Origin: Pyrenochaeta sp. MPI-SDFR-AT-0127
Lineage: Eukaryota; Ascomycota; Dothideomycetes; Pleosporales; Cucurbitariaceae
DNA: 64,000 bases
Direction of reading: 5' to 3'
NCBI GenBank assembly: GCA_020747015.1
Contig: JAGTJM010000014.1
Span: 248,001-312,000 of the forward strand
Shown here in pieces: positions 12,335-23,281 of this stretch. The translations under genes were made by a program, and so were the position numbers. Position 1 is the stretch's first letter; each line of letters begins with the position of its first letter. The notes beneath the pieces are model-generated. The model was not told the origin of the DNA, made no database searches, and worked only from the letters and a program-made list of their open reading frames with translations.

Positions 12335-13359
12335 TCACTGTGCCTTCTTCGCCAGCTCCTCCTTTGGTATAAATCTTTTTCTCACGGCCTTCACCATCTG
12401 TGTGAACCAGTAGAGATTCAACAGGCTCAAGGCAGTGTTACCAACTAGATATACAGAGACCAACCACAATGGCAAATCCCCGACCTCACAGCCACTGGAC
12501 CCTCCAAGTCCCATGCCACTCGCGTTACCGGTACATTTCGTGTCGTCCAGGAACGAGCCCATACGGCCAGGCGACGGCAGCATTAATGCCTTGTAGATAT
12601 CCGAGTAGATCATAATAGACTGATATGTACCCCATACGATACGACAGCCAAAGAAAGTGACAATGAGCGCGATACCATTGTAGAGTTGGAGGGTTGAGCC
12701 AGTCATGCCCAACTTGTCGCAGAACCAGTGAACGTTCAGGAACGGTGTGGAGAGCTCGTAGAGAACGAAGGAGAGGCCGTAGTAGTTTCCAAAAGGCTTC
12801 TAGAGAGAAAGTCAGTGCGAAGTCTTCAGTGCCCAATGGTTGTACGCACAAAGCCAATGCAGGTTATTGCCAGAGCACCAATCGCATGTAGCAAAGCACT
12901 CGGACCTGAGATATTGATGTACTGTGAAGACACTTGTAGGTCCCAAAGGAAGTATCCGGCAGCGAAGCCTTGGACCATTCCACTAGCCGGCGTATATCCC
13001 CACAATCTTCCCTTCCAATCCATTTCATGCCTCTCCTCATCTTTGAAAATCACCCAGAGAGCCGCAGTGTTTATGAAGAGCGCTTGCACCATGGACACCC
13101 AATGTATGTCCCAGTTCAGTCGTGTGCGCTTATTGAAGCCTCGGTATGTTTGGGGGCATATGAGTTGCGAGAGAGCTGGGGAGAGGACATGGAGGATGAA
13201 GTGGTATCCCAAGAAGCCGAGCAGGATCTCGTGAACATGGTAGGGAAGTGTGATCAGGCCTAGCTTCTCAGCGAGCGGTTGGCTGAGCCGTATGAGCTGT
13301 GAAGGTGCTGGGATGGGATCCCGCATGTTGGGCTTGAGGATGCTGTCGACCAGAGTCAT
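12335..13359 (-). CDS. TLC-domain multi-pass membrane protein
   Basis: Two exons (13359-12850 and 12799-12335) with a 50-nt intron yield 324 residues. Hydrophobic segments are spread throughout, about seven: HEILLGFLGYHFILHVLSP, a segment over VQALFINTAALWVIF, GMVQGFAAGYFLWDL, HAIGALAITCIGF, FGNYYGLSFVLYELSTPFL, LIVTFFGCRIVWGTY and LVSVYLVGNTALSLLNLYW. The pattern GFAAGYFLWDL...HAIGAL...LYELSTPFLNVHWF is typical of TRAM-LAG1-CLN8 proteins of the TMEM56/TLCD type. These lie in ER or other internal membranes and are linked to lipid handling; the exact role is unknown. The frame stays open to an in-frame ATG at 13455, but the ATG at 13359 gives a better family-like N-terminus, and an AG acceptor just upstream suggests a 5'-UTR intron. 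Confidence 0.85.
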
Positions 13360-14275
13360 GATATCAGTCCGCTGAAAGAAAAGATAGTTGGGGTAGGTGG
13401 GAGAGAAATACTGCTTGGCTATCCTACGGCCGGCATCTTCCGCCTTTAAAACCACCCTGCTGACACTCTGCCAGCCAGGAAGGTTTCAATACTCCTCGTG
13501 AGTCTGAAGAGTGCTTCGGATGTCGATGATGCCGCGCTCTGTCTGATCCCTGAGTCGGCACAAGCGGGGCTGACGATCGATGCTGCCCGCGCTAAGCGAG
13601 CCCAAAAGCTTGAGAGCTCTTGCATCATTCCTCAGCACGGCCAGCCTTAACATCTTAAACCACCACTACCACCGCCGCCTTCATTTCGCCAGCGGCCCGA
13701 ACGGCACACAATCTCCTCCGAGTCTGACTACATCTCGCCAAAGTGCTGTGTAGGTCCATCCGCGCCCTCTCTCGAGATGGCGGTACTGGAAGGCATGCCC
13801 TTCAGAAAGACTAACGAACTATCGCGTCTCCCACAGCGGCCTCGACAGCTGTTGTCATCGCTCCCAGGCGCTTGATTTCAACCTTCTTGTCGCCGGAACC
13901 GGATAAACATCGTCCCCGGAGCACGTCGCCAACGCGTTGACCCCACAACCCACCGCCTGACTTTTCTGCCCCTCGAAGCCTTGCGCTCGTCGTTCCCTTG
14001 TCGACAAAACCACAAACCACAAACCAGCTGTGCGCGCACTCGCAAAGCTTGCCAAGGCACCGCCTGTCGCTGTATCAGGCCCGCTGCAAGCTAGTGAGCA
14101 GGACACTGAGACTGTTGGGTTGTGACAAGCTCTCGGAAGCATCTCTAGTTGATCAGGCGCAGGCCGGCCTACGGTAGCTTCTGAAATACACGTCGAATCG
14201 CGAGGGGCTGTATTCTACTGGCATTTGACCGAGTCATTTTCGTCACTTCTTGATCCGTCGTCCAGAATAGCTGTC
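13360..14275. other. Divergent promoter region (TLC protein / Cus2)
   Basis: Shared upstream region of two divergently transcribed genes. It is rich in short C/T runs and may contain 5'-UTR introns on both sides. No independent gene recognised. Confidence 0.4.
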
Positions 14276-15307
14276 ATGGCTAACGAACTCGTCGACGACT
14301 TCATCACGGAGCAGGAGGCCGCCTCAGAGACGTCTATGAACACTCAGGCTGATCCACAGACCAAGAAGCGCAAGAACGGCCAAGAGAATGAGGCGAGTGC
14401 CATTAATTGTGTCTCAAGACATTTAATCGCTAATACTCATGTAGACTACCAAAAAGCCGAAGGTCCAAGAGAATCGTGCTATTTACGTCACTAATCTTCC
14501 CCGCGATACCAACGAAGAAGAAATTGAGGAGACTTTCAAGAAGTATGGCATCATTGATCAGGGCGCCGATGGCAAGAAGCGCATCAAGATGTATACCGAT
14601 GACGAAGGCAACTTCAACGGTGAGGTTCTGATTGTATACTTCAAGAAGGATTCGATCGACCTCGCAATCAAAATGATGGACGACTATTGGTTTCGCATCG
14701 AGGATCAGTCTCAGGGGACGATCCGCGTCAAGGAAGCCGATTTCTCATACAAGCGTAACAAGGACAGCGACCAAATCGCTTCTAAACTCACACGCAAGGA
14801 CAAGAAGGCCTCAGAGCGCAACCGTGCAGATCTCAATCGGTAAGTAGACTGTCTGTGATGTGTCTTGATCCCATGTACTAATGCTTTTATAGAAAGCTTG
14901 CAGAGTGGTCGGATAACGAGGAAGAAGTGGCCGAGACATTCGCTCCCAAGAAGAATAAGTGGGCTAAGGTTGTGATTATGAAGTACGTCTTCACACTGGA
15001 TGAGCTCGAGGAAGATGATGCTGCCTACCTCGATATCAAAGAAGAAGTGCGCGAGGAGGCTGAGAAGCATGGTTCTGTCACCAACGTTACTTTATTCGAC
15101 AAGGAGAAAGATGGTATCATGACGGTACGCTTCCGCGAATTCGAGGCCGCTGAGAGCTTCCGTGCTGCAAGTGACGGCAGGAACTTCGCTCGCAGGAAGC
15201 TTGAAGTCACGCTAGCGGAGGACAAGCCAAAATTCCGGAAGAGCGCGCGTGAGGAAGAGCCAGACAGCGAGGAGGAGGAGAGACGGGAGAAGGCCGCTAA
15301 GGAGTAG
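14276..15307 (+). CDS. CUS2: Tat-SF1/Cus2-like U2 snRNP-associated splicing factor
   Basis: Three exons (14276-14392, 14445-14839, 14893-15307) give 308 residues. An acidic N-terminus and KKRK stretch precede RRM1, with RNP2 AIYVTNLP and RNP1-like GEVLIVYFKK. A basic linker leads to a second RRM of the UHM type: KVVIMKYVFTLDEL, an acidic helix, and the R-X-F hallmark in DGRNFARRKLEVTL. The C-terminus is acidic. Human Tat-SF1 and yeast Cus2 act in the nucleus at the U2 snRNP-SF3b interface through the UHM. Intron 1 reads GAG|GCGAGT...TGTAG|ACT, a GC-AG intron; no GT donor nearby keeps the frame. Length and domain order match the family well. Confidence 0.9.
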
Positions 15308-15879
15308 GGAATTGACCGGGACAGCGATGGGATGAATTTGGGAATTGTTGTGCTAGGCTTCCACCGTGACAGCTTGCTTTGGGATTGATACCCTCGTATA
15401 GTGTAAACCACACAACGAATAAGTCTGATGGCCACATTACCTTTGAGCGGCATATTAGATATCCTCATAGCTTTGGCCTTGTCCTTCATGTTGTTGTATC
15501 TATAGAGCCATTTTTGCAGTGCGACATGCAAATAGCCAGGTGACGCTTTCAAAAAAAATTGGCCAGCCTTTTCTATATAAATAAGCCACAGGAGCTATTG
15601 CATACGACGTAATAGTCACCACTCGAGCAAGTGTTGAGGCGATTTGGAGATGAGCTTAGTTTTGGAACAGATCCAATTTTTACTATCTACCCTATTACTC
15701 ATTCCACATTATTTGTATCAAGAATTGCACATGTACACGTAAGAAAGCCAAAGATTACGCTCTCGCCTTGCAGAAACAATGAGCCAAAGCATGCTCATGT
15801 GGTATCAATGGTCATCGCAAGAAAAAACGCCAGTATGCATCCGTCATATTCACCCCAGGACTGAGACAACGTCTATCAT
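15308..15879. other. Convergent 3' spacer (Cus2 / Cu-only SOD)
   Basis: Both flanking genes end here. AT-rich stretches around 15560-15720 are compatible with 3'-end formation signals. No gene is supported. Confidence 0.4.
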
Positions 15880-16712
15880 TCAAAGCATCAGAGCAGCTGC
15901 AGCAGCGAGCAGCGCACCTGTACCACCAATCGCCTTAGTCGCAGCGTTGCGGGTGACTTCTGGAAGAGGGGCGGCCGAGGCGGACGTTGGTGCAATTGGG
16001 AGGCCAGGTGTGGATGCTGATGGTGGTGCAATAGTGGTGTTGTAGCGCGGTGGCTCGGATGGCTTAGGAATGCCACCAGATGAGATGGATGCGGAGGGCT
16101 TGACGCCCTCGCCGGGGGAGAGTTGTGTGAAGTTTGCGCAGCCAATGCGTGTCTTGTTGGAAAGGTGAACAACGAAGGAGAGATGGCCAAAGAAGGCATT
16201 GCTGTCCTCGCGGGTCGCGGAGTAGAGGTCAACATATCTGTTACTCTTGTTAGCAATTTGAGTCTGCCTCTGGTTGAAAAGTATACTTACTCTTGCGACC
16301 ACTCCCGCGCAGTAATGTTTCCAAACTTGCCGCTCAGGTCGCCCGTCTGGCATGTATCTGGCTTGCTTGCGTCACAAATGGGTACTTCACCACGCTTGTA
16401 AGGGTCCAAGTGTGCGCCTGTGCCGCTGCAGTTGCCATCGGTGGGGACTGGCTTCTCGTGGATGTGGTACATGAACGGGCCGCCGGATTCCGGCAGGCCT
16501 GAAATGGATACGGAGAACTTGACGCCGACGCCGTCGCCAGCTGACACGGCGTTGATGGAGCCGCGTAGAGTGCTACCTGCTTTGTCTGGGAGAACACCGA
16601 CATAGCTGGCGCCGAGAGGGTTGCCTGTGACTTGAGGAGCTAGGGCAACCGTCGAGGACTGAGCGGCAACGACCGTAGCCACGGTGAGGAGAGACAAGGT
16701 CTGGACGAGCAT
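15880..16712 (-). CDS. GPI-anchored extracellular Cu-only superoxide dismutase-like protein
   Basis: Two exons (16712-16291, 16237-15880; 53-nt intron) encode 259 residues. A signal peptide (LVQTLSLLTVATVVAAQ) leads into a Cu/Zn-SOD fold: FMYHIHEKPVP gives two copper-site His, GAHLDPYKRGE a third, and FFGHLSFVVHL the late His region. Cysteines in NCSGTGAHLDP, CDASKPDTC and RIGCANF can form disulfides. The zinc-binding loop of cytosolic SOD1 is not evident, as in Candida Sod4/5/6 Cu-only enzymes. A Ser/Pro-rich stalk and a hydrophobic Ala-rich tail (GGTGALLAAAAALML) indicate GPI anchoring at the wall or membrane. Likely role: dismutation of extracellular superoxide, often host- or NADPH-oxidase-derived. 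Catalytic completeness should be judged by alignment. Confidence 0.87.
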
Positions 16713-18280
16713 TTTTGATTGTGGTTATTATCGAGTAACGAGGAAGAACCAGGGATGTGGATTTGCTGGAGTGCTGTTTAGCGAGTGTAAACAAAGCGAG
16801 AGAAGGATTTTGAAAGCCCAAAGAGTCACAGGACTTGAGTGGGGAGTAAGAAAATCGAAGCAGGCGCCAAGTAGAAATACATGAAGGGGGAATTGAAGAT
16901 CAGAGCTGGCGCAGTGTAGATCCTATGATCATTCACCGCAAACGGAAGCGAAAGGACTGGGTGTCACTTGGAAGGCGTCACACTCACCTCTTGGAAATGT
17001 CAGGAATGCTGAAGTGAAAATGAAACCTCGCAAGCAGATGCTGAAGACAGAACAGACAGACGGAAACAGATGCCTTAAAATCTACGCACGGAATGGGCGG
17101 CTACAGCCAACTCTATATACATGAGAGGCGCAGCTGGACGGAGGGGTTGGGGTCGCGTAACACCAATGCCGTTTACCCATCACATCCACACTGCGCCTTA
17201 GCACACTGCACAACCGCCACAGAAAATGCTCTAGACGATTCATCCCGAACCAGGCTGATCGCTATCTCAATCCGATGTTTGCGATTGGCTGTCGGCATGA
17301 GGAGTCAACAGCTTTATTGCAAGCCAATATGAAACCATGTTGTTTGTGTTCCTGCACTAAGATTCTCATGCACTGACCTGTCAGCGTTTCGAAACGCCCA
17401 GATATTTTACCACGTTGGCTGCCAATCACTGTGGATGCGGCCCCGTTCCTGGGACCAGGGCTGAGGCCGATTGTAAGACCTGGGCGAATGCCTTTGTCTG
17501 CACGCAGCACAGTTGCAGAGCAGAGGAGGCTGGTCAACTCCCGGTGTCCACGAGAATTACAGTCGTCTTGCATATTCGTCGCAGAAACCAGCGCAGGAGA
17601 ATCTCGTACGCGAAACTGCAGCTCCTGTGGCTCTGAGCTGTCACAAAAGGTCAGCATGCTAAGCTTCCACTAATGCAGGGCTAATGGCGCCGCTTACATG
17701 TTGGTTCGATCCAAAATTACCCCAGACAAATGGCACCTGTCCTGATTCAACCGGGCTGTTTCCAACGTGGGCTTTGCGAACAAAGATTCTGCCCAATGTG
17801 TCAGTGTCAAAATGTCGCGGTTTCATATGATCGACGTGAATAGACCAAGCAGACGTTCTAAGGCCGGCTGTCGCAGATGTTTCCTGAGGCGCGGCTCTCC
17901 ATAAGCCGAAGGGGTTGGTATACTGGCAACCAAGAAGACAATGTTTGTGAGGCGCGGGTTTCAGATGAAGAGCAAGGAATGGAAATAGCACGTAGAGGGA
18001 TGGAAATTGGATGAATAAGATGTTGGTGGAGTTGAGATGAAGGGGCAAGGCGTGCACATCTGGATGACGCAAAAGCAATACCGGTAATGACTGCAGCATT
18101 CTAGGTTGCCGGATTCCTCCAGGATGTATTGTTAGGTGTCCGAACTGCGACAAGAGTTGAGTCCGACGGAACGCAGATGTGTTATGATACGGAGCATGGT
18201 TTGACCAAGGTGATCCAAATGAAACGGGAAGCAGTAGATCCGAGAAGGTTATCGTCCATGGTTCTCTTTCTTGGTCCGTC
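16713..18280. other. Intergenic spacer with one doubtful ORF
   Basis: Contains the SOD promoter and the 3' flank of the RtcB-like gene. A 212-codon open frame on the minus strand (18297-17659) starts 17 bases before the RtcB-like stop, on the same strand. It shows no domain, signal peptide or family-like segment, so I do not call it a gene. Nothing else is supported. Confidence 0.4.
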
Positions 18281-20065
18281 TTAAGACAATACACCATCTG
18301 CTCGACGCCCCTCGTTCCTTACTTTGTAGCTCACTCGAGCCCTACACCATCCAATGACATCTGCAACACCAACATCTACCAAGTCTTGGCCCACAGCCTC
18401 GACGTCCTTGTACGCGTCTGGAGCCTCTTCGAAGACAAGGTCCTTCTCATCGCAAATGACCCATGTGCCCTCAATGTCAGTAGCTCTTGGCTCCAAGATA
18501 TTTTGCCCCTTGTACTTCTGTGACAGCGAATACAAAGCCTTAGCACGAGACATGGCTCGTCCTGCGCCATGAGCAAGCGAGAGTGCGTTCTTGAGACCCC
18601 AGGACGTAGAGGTGGAGAATCTGGGTTTGAGTATGAGTGTTGGCGTTCCACGGGAGCCAGGCAGAGGTAGGAGATTAAGTGGCGAGTGGACTTCTGGGTT
18701 GTGCGTTGGTGCGGCGCCCTTTCTGTGAATGTACACATACTCTCGTTGTGCTGTGTTATTGCTGAGATTCAGCTCGCTTGTCTCGTCTGCCAAAGTGAAC
18801 ACTGGCGCTCCAGCTTCCTCAGGGGCTACTGGGGGCCATATGACGCGCTCGACGTTGTTGTGCCAGATGTCAACGACTTTCCGCTCGTGGAGTGCCGTTT
18901 TGGTCTGAACGATCATTCTGGCATCAACATTGCCAGTCTCTCCGGTATTCATGCGGCCCAACTGCCAATTCTCATTACCAGGTTCTAGGCAGGCTAGAAA
19001 TCGTAGAGCGATAAGATCTCGATTTGCCTTGGCCCAGTCACAAGCCTTGTTGTGCTCTTTCATGTACCCAATTGCTTCAAGGCCGCCTTCTTCAAAGCTG
19101 ACCTGGGATTCGTTCACATACTTTTTCAGAACACTACCGCCATAACCACGAGATCCAGAATGAACCAGGAGAATGACGTCGTCTTGATGCAGTCCTAAGT
19201 CGTTTCCCTTGACGAGCGCCGACTGTTCCACGACCTGTATTTCGGCGAAGTGGTTTCCGGCTCCGATCGTACCTAGAGAAGCATCCCACTGTTCACCAGC
19301 AGAGCAATTATTATCTCCATCCTGGAGCCACATTTCTCTTTGTGCTTGTGTGCGCCACGCTCCCTCTAGACCTCGAAGCTTCTCAGCGACCTTCTTACCT
19401 TTGTCGCCGTCAACTTGGCTCCGTGGTAAGGTAGTCTTGTACCAGGCCATCCCGCAGCCGATATCTGAACCGATTAAAGGCGGGTGAATCCATTTTCGTG
19501 ATACGAAGACGGCACCAATTGGGAACTTGGTACCTGGGTGAAGATCTGGCTGGCCGACGGCGTGTACGATACCTGGGAGCGAATGTGCCGTTGTAGTAAG
19601 TTGAGTCACAGAAAGCGAATCTACGGGTGCTTTCGAGGCGAGAATTTCAATGGAGCAGTCCAGGTTTGCGTCTGCTGTTATGAGCGTCAGTGATGGAAGT
19701 CTGTGTTACAGTGTACAAGGATCATCAAGCGCAAATGTGCTCATATCACGCGAAAATCACCTACCATGAATATCGGGTGCCCTCTTCTTGCCAACATATT
19801 CCTCTCCGGCAGATATAAGCAGTACGACATCATCCTTGATGTTTGTCTTCCACTCTTCTTCTGTAAGGAGCTCTTGACCTGTATTGCCAAGGTAAACCCT
19901 AGTTGGCTTCTTCAGGCGGAACTTTGATTGTGCGGTCTTGAAAACAAGGCTCTGGATGGAATTTGCAGCTGCTGGATCCGATGTTGCGGATATGGGAATG
20001 AGCAGCGGAGCCCTTTGGGACTGCTTCGCGTTGAGAGCAACAGTGATACGTATTACAGGCATCAT
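18281..20065 (-). CDS. RtcB-family RNA 3'-phosphate ligase homologue (PrfH-associated RtcB2 style)
   Basis: Two exons (20065-19765, 19674-18281; 90-nt intron) give 564 residues. Residues 1 to about 120 form an extra N-terminal region with a ubiquitin-like feel (QSLVFKTAQSKFRLKKPTRV, then VVLLISAGEEYVG). The rest is RtcB: GSDIGCGM (metal-binding Asp/Cys, Cys about 174), GTIGAGNHFAEIQ, LLVHSGSRGYGG with a metal His, and AHGAGRAMSR, the loop bearing the His that is guanylylated in RtcB. The C-terminus ends normally with VIGWCRARVSYK. Bacterial and animal RtcB joins 2',3'-cyclic phosphate or 3'-phosphate RNA ends to 5'-OH ends using GTP and Mn. Fungal tRNA splicing uses the unrelated Trl1, so this copy probably has a repair or specialised role. 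The shift to RtcB2-like type is inference. Confidence 0.88.
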
Positions 20066-20981
20066 TGACGCCAAGCGAGGTGTGAAAGAGCTGCAGTGAA
20101 CTTTATATGGCTTGATAGAAAAGGCAATTTGGTTGGTGAAGGTCGAGGCTTTAGATTGGGTTATTGCAAGTTTGGAGTGAACGATACAAGTCTATTTATG
20201 CTCTGGAGTTCTGAAGAATGATGATCGTTTGTGAGAGGAGATTTTAGGCTTGTTGCTCACTTCGACTCATCGGTGGCTGTGACAGCGATATCACAATCGC
20301 TTTCACATCAGTTTCCAGCCAAAGCTTGCATTTTGTAGGTGGAACTTCTCTGAACGGATTATCAGGGGCCCAAAGCGATTCCAAAGCTATTCAAGACCAT
20401 AAACTAGATGGTGGTGAAGTAGACCGGGTTCTGTCGGGAGCATGAGTGTAATGAGCCCGTTTTGGCTTCTCAGAGGGTGCAATAGATACACATCTGCACG
20501 AAATATCTTTACTGTCTCTGACGCCAGAACATGAGATACACCAAGGTCTGGCGATCAAAATACAGGGAGTAGTGTGATGCGGAGGAGGGTGTGCCGAATG
20601 CAGGTAGGAGGTACGGCCCGCCGACCAATCACACGCCTACGTCATCCATGTCCTGCCGGCGTTGCCCTTGCCAACGCAACATGGCTGGGCACAGAGCCGG
20701 CAGCCGCACCGTCAATCACAGCTATTGACGTCTTCGACCCACTGCTCATACAGTTTGCTAGTGACAACTATTTGCTCGCCCTTACATGCGAACGGTAAAT
20801 CACCAATTAGCGCACACCGACTCTATTCTGATAATTGTTTACAGTCCTGCTCAACCATCACTTTGGTTTATCGATAGGCCTTCCAAACCTTTGGTTCAGT
20901 ACTACACCGCAACATTCCTCGGCGCGAGCCGCATACCTTCTCCACACTCTTCGAGACCAATTGAGATATCTTTCATCCAAA
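20066..20981. other. Divergent promoter region (RtcB-like / Cys-rich protein)
   Basis: Upstream region of two divergent genes. Open frames here are short. The plus-strand frame of the next gene extends upstream to an ATG at 20835, but the ATG at 20982 begins a clear signal peptide and is preferred. Confidence 0.4.
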
Positions 20982-21800
20982 ATGCGGCTGCTCTTTGCGC
21001 CATTGCTCCTCGCGCCTCTCGCCGCGCTCGCCGCGCCTGATCCTTTCGCCGATTTCGAGCCAGCGCTAGAGCAGTTACCATCTGTAAACAACGACACTGA
21101 AACCCTCGCCGAAGATGGCAGCTTCGAGCTCCTCAAACGCCAAGGCAATACTTGCGCAACAAACTACTATGCCTGCAGCAACTTGGGCGCCCCAGGGCTC
21201 TGCTGCCCCCGAACGGCCATCTGCTCCGCAGACCAGCGAGGACAGGTAGCATGCTGTCCTCAAGGCGCTGCCTGTACCGGCGCACTCGGTGGCAGCGGCG
21301 GCCTTCAAACCGGTTCAGCAATACCAACCGCCTCCACAACCGTCCCGTTCGTAGTCGCATCCACGACCCAGCACCCATTCGTTCAACAAACAAATGGCGC
21401 AACGGGAGCGAGGAGCACGGTACAAAACCAATTTTATCCATTCCCGTTTATACCAACGACTTACACCAATGCAGCTGCCTGCTCTGCCGCTTATACAAGC
21501 TGCCAGAGCGATGCTGCGAGCTGTACGACTGCTCTAGCCAACGGAGCCCAGGGTGTGACAGTCAGCGCGCCGAATGGCGGGGCTACGATTACCGCAATTC
21601 CAAGTGTGGGGCTGCAGAGTGCGCAGAGCATTTGTGCGAGTCTGAGCTCTATCGGTTGCTATCAGTTGACTGTCGAGGCGTGTGCCCGCTTTGACGGCGG
21701 TCAAGGAGCGGGCAATGCAGCTATGAGGGAGCGTTGCGCAGGATACTTTATGACGGCAGGAGTTGCTGTGGGAATTGCAGGGCAGCTTCTGAGATATTGA
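20982..21800 (+). CDS. Secreted Cys-rich protein, possibly surface anchored
   Basis: Single exon, 272 residues. A strong signal peptide (MRLLFAPLLLAPLAALAAP) is followed by a short acidic propeptide ending in LLKRQ, a Kex2-type KR site. Next is a Cys cluster (NTCATNYYACSN, LCCPRTAIC, ACCPQGAACTG), a Ser/Thr/Gln-rich linker, and a second Cys-bearing region with NAAACSAAYTSC, ASCTTAL, SICASLSSIGCYQLTVEAC and MRERC. The C-terminus is mildly hydrophobic (AGYFMTAGVAVGIAG) and could be a GPI signal, though it ends with polar residues. Such proteins are common in Pezizomycotina cell walls; function unknown. The start was chosen over upstream ATGs because it gives the signal peptide. Confidence 0.8.
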   Translation: MRLLFAPLLLAPLAALAAPDPFADFEPALEQLPSVNNDTETLAEDGSFELLKRQGNTCATNYYACSNLGAPGLCCPRTAICSADQRGQVACCPQGAACTGALGGSGGLQTGSAIPTASTTVPFVVASTTQHPFVQQTNGATGARSTVQNQFYPFPFIPTTYTNAAACSAAYTSCQSDAASCTTALANGAQGVTVSAPNGGATITAIPSVGLQSAQSICASLSSIGCYQLTVEACARFDGGQGAGNAAMRERCAGYFMTAGVAVGIAGQLLRY

Positions 21801-22543
21801 GCAAGGGATGTTATTGCGGCATTTCATTTCGATTGTGGATAATATGGCGGATTACGATGATTTACGTGCGTGAGGCAAGTGACATGTGCTTCGGTGCCTT
21901 TATGGTCACAGGAGGGTTTGCATTTTCTGGAGTTACTCTGTTCTGCGTTCTTGGGGGGAAGATATGTGAGAGCGACCGCTATGATACTGAAGAAGACAAT
22001 GTTTATGCCTACAAACCTGCCATTATCATGTTCCACGGTGATGTCAATTGCTGCCCACTGTGCCTCCATTGACCCGCAAAAGCCCTGCAACCGAGATCAA
22101 CTATGCATATCACATATACTTTGGTAGCCTTGTTCACTTCGAGCACATGTTGCGAAGGATGAGCGGCAAGGCACTCCATAGCCGCCCAATCGACATGGTT
22201 ATACTCAGGTACCTACCTGAAGAGCAGAAACACAATTGGTCTCAAGCACGAGTGTGCCTTGTGGTATTTCGGATTCGAGGAGGTGGCGATACGAAGAGGA
22301 AAGACTAGGGGGCTGCGCAGTGGAGCGCGAGGCTGTGTTGAAACTCGGGGTCCGTCGCTTGCACAACGTGAGCTTGAGAAATGAGGAACTTCAAAAGAAG
22401 TCGAAAATACTGATGATAAAAACTTTTCATCAGTACTCCAGTTACTACGATAGTATTTTTGTTCGTACACCTTTTTCTTTCTTTGAACTGGATTACCAAA
22501 GTCATTCATTGTCATTGCACGATTTCCATCCTCGCTATCCACA
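21801..22543. other. Intergenic spacer
   Basis: Between two plus-strand genes. No supported coding region; 22390-22510 is AT-rich and probably promoter. Confidence 0.4.
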
Positions 22544-23152
22544 ATGCCCTCCTCAGCAGCGAAACTCACATACACGATTCGGACTCTCCAAGCGATTCTT
22601 GCAGCGGCAACGATTGGAACCGCTGTTTCTCTGATCTTGAATCAGGCGCCAGGCAAGAATGCAGCACTACAATACGGTCTGGCTGTGGGCGCCATCTCTC
22701 TCTTTGGGGCCTTCGTCGGAGTGCTCGCACTCTGGGCGCCAATACTGCAAGGCTTGATACTACTTCTTACCGATGTTGCGGTACTATGTGTCAACCTGGC
22801 AGGTGGACTGGTACGTTCATGGCTCGTCTTCTTCTCCGCTCCTCCAATTTCAAGACCCCATCAGCTGACCACTCAACAGCTTTTTGCAGTCAAACTCGAA
22901 GGAGTGGACTGTCTTAATCAGTCTTCAGCCCATATGCTCGAGAAGCTCATTCACATCTCTCTTCTCAACAGCGATTGCCCAACTGAGGAGCTGTACTATA
23001 ATTGTCTTTCCTGGGACGAGGGCGACGGGTTCCTGCAAAGACGGTGTCGATGGGCTACTGCGGCTGCGGTGGTCATGTTTGTCAATTTCGTAGTTGTGCT
23101 AGTCGGGGTCCTCATTGAGTATCTTGCTGGGAAGGGAAGAGTAAGAAAATGA
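22544..23152 (+). CDS. Four-TM MARVEL-like membrane protein
   Basis: The frame is open for 202 residues. It contains a perfect GT-AG segment at 22811-22879 of 69 nt (donor GTACGT, acceptor CAACAG), a multiple of three without stops. Splicing gives 179 residues and joins NLAGGL to LFAVKLEGVDC, the more family-like reading. Four hydrophobic helices are visible: LQAILAAATIGTAVSLIL, YGLAVGAISLFGAFVGVLAL, ILQGLILLLTDVAVLCVNLA and AAAVVMFVNFVVVLVGVLIE. The Cys-rich extracellular loop (GVDC...NSDCPTEELYYNCLSW) lies between TM3 and TM4. The topology resembles MARVEL-domain proteins of fungal plasma membranes. Function unknown. Confidence 0.75.
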   Translation: MPSSAAKLTYTIRTLQAILAAATIGTAVSLILNQAPGKNAALQYGLAVGAISLFGAFVGVLALWAPILQGLILLLTDVAVLCVNLAGGLVRSWLVFFSAPPISRPHQLTTQQLFAVKLEGVDCLNQSSAHMLEKLIHISLLNSDCPTEELYYNCLSWDEGDGFLQRRCRWATAAAVVMFVNFVVVLVGVLIEYLAGKGRVRK

Positions 23153-23281
23153 TGCGTTACTCCAAGGAAAGCATCCAGCAATAAACGGATAATGAGGAGA
23201 TGGAATGATTAAGGCTAAAGAAGCGACCTGGGATAATGTTGAGTATGGTACATATAATATAATGTTTAATAATCTACACTG

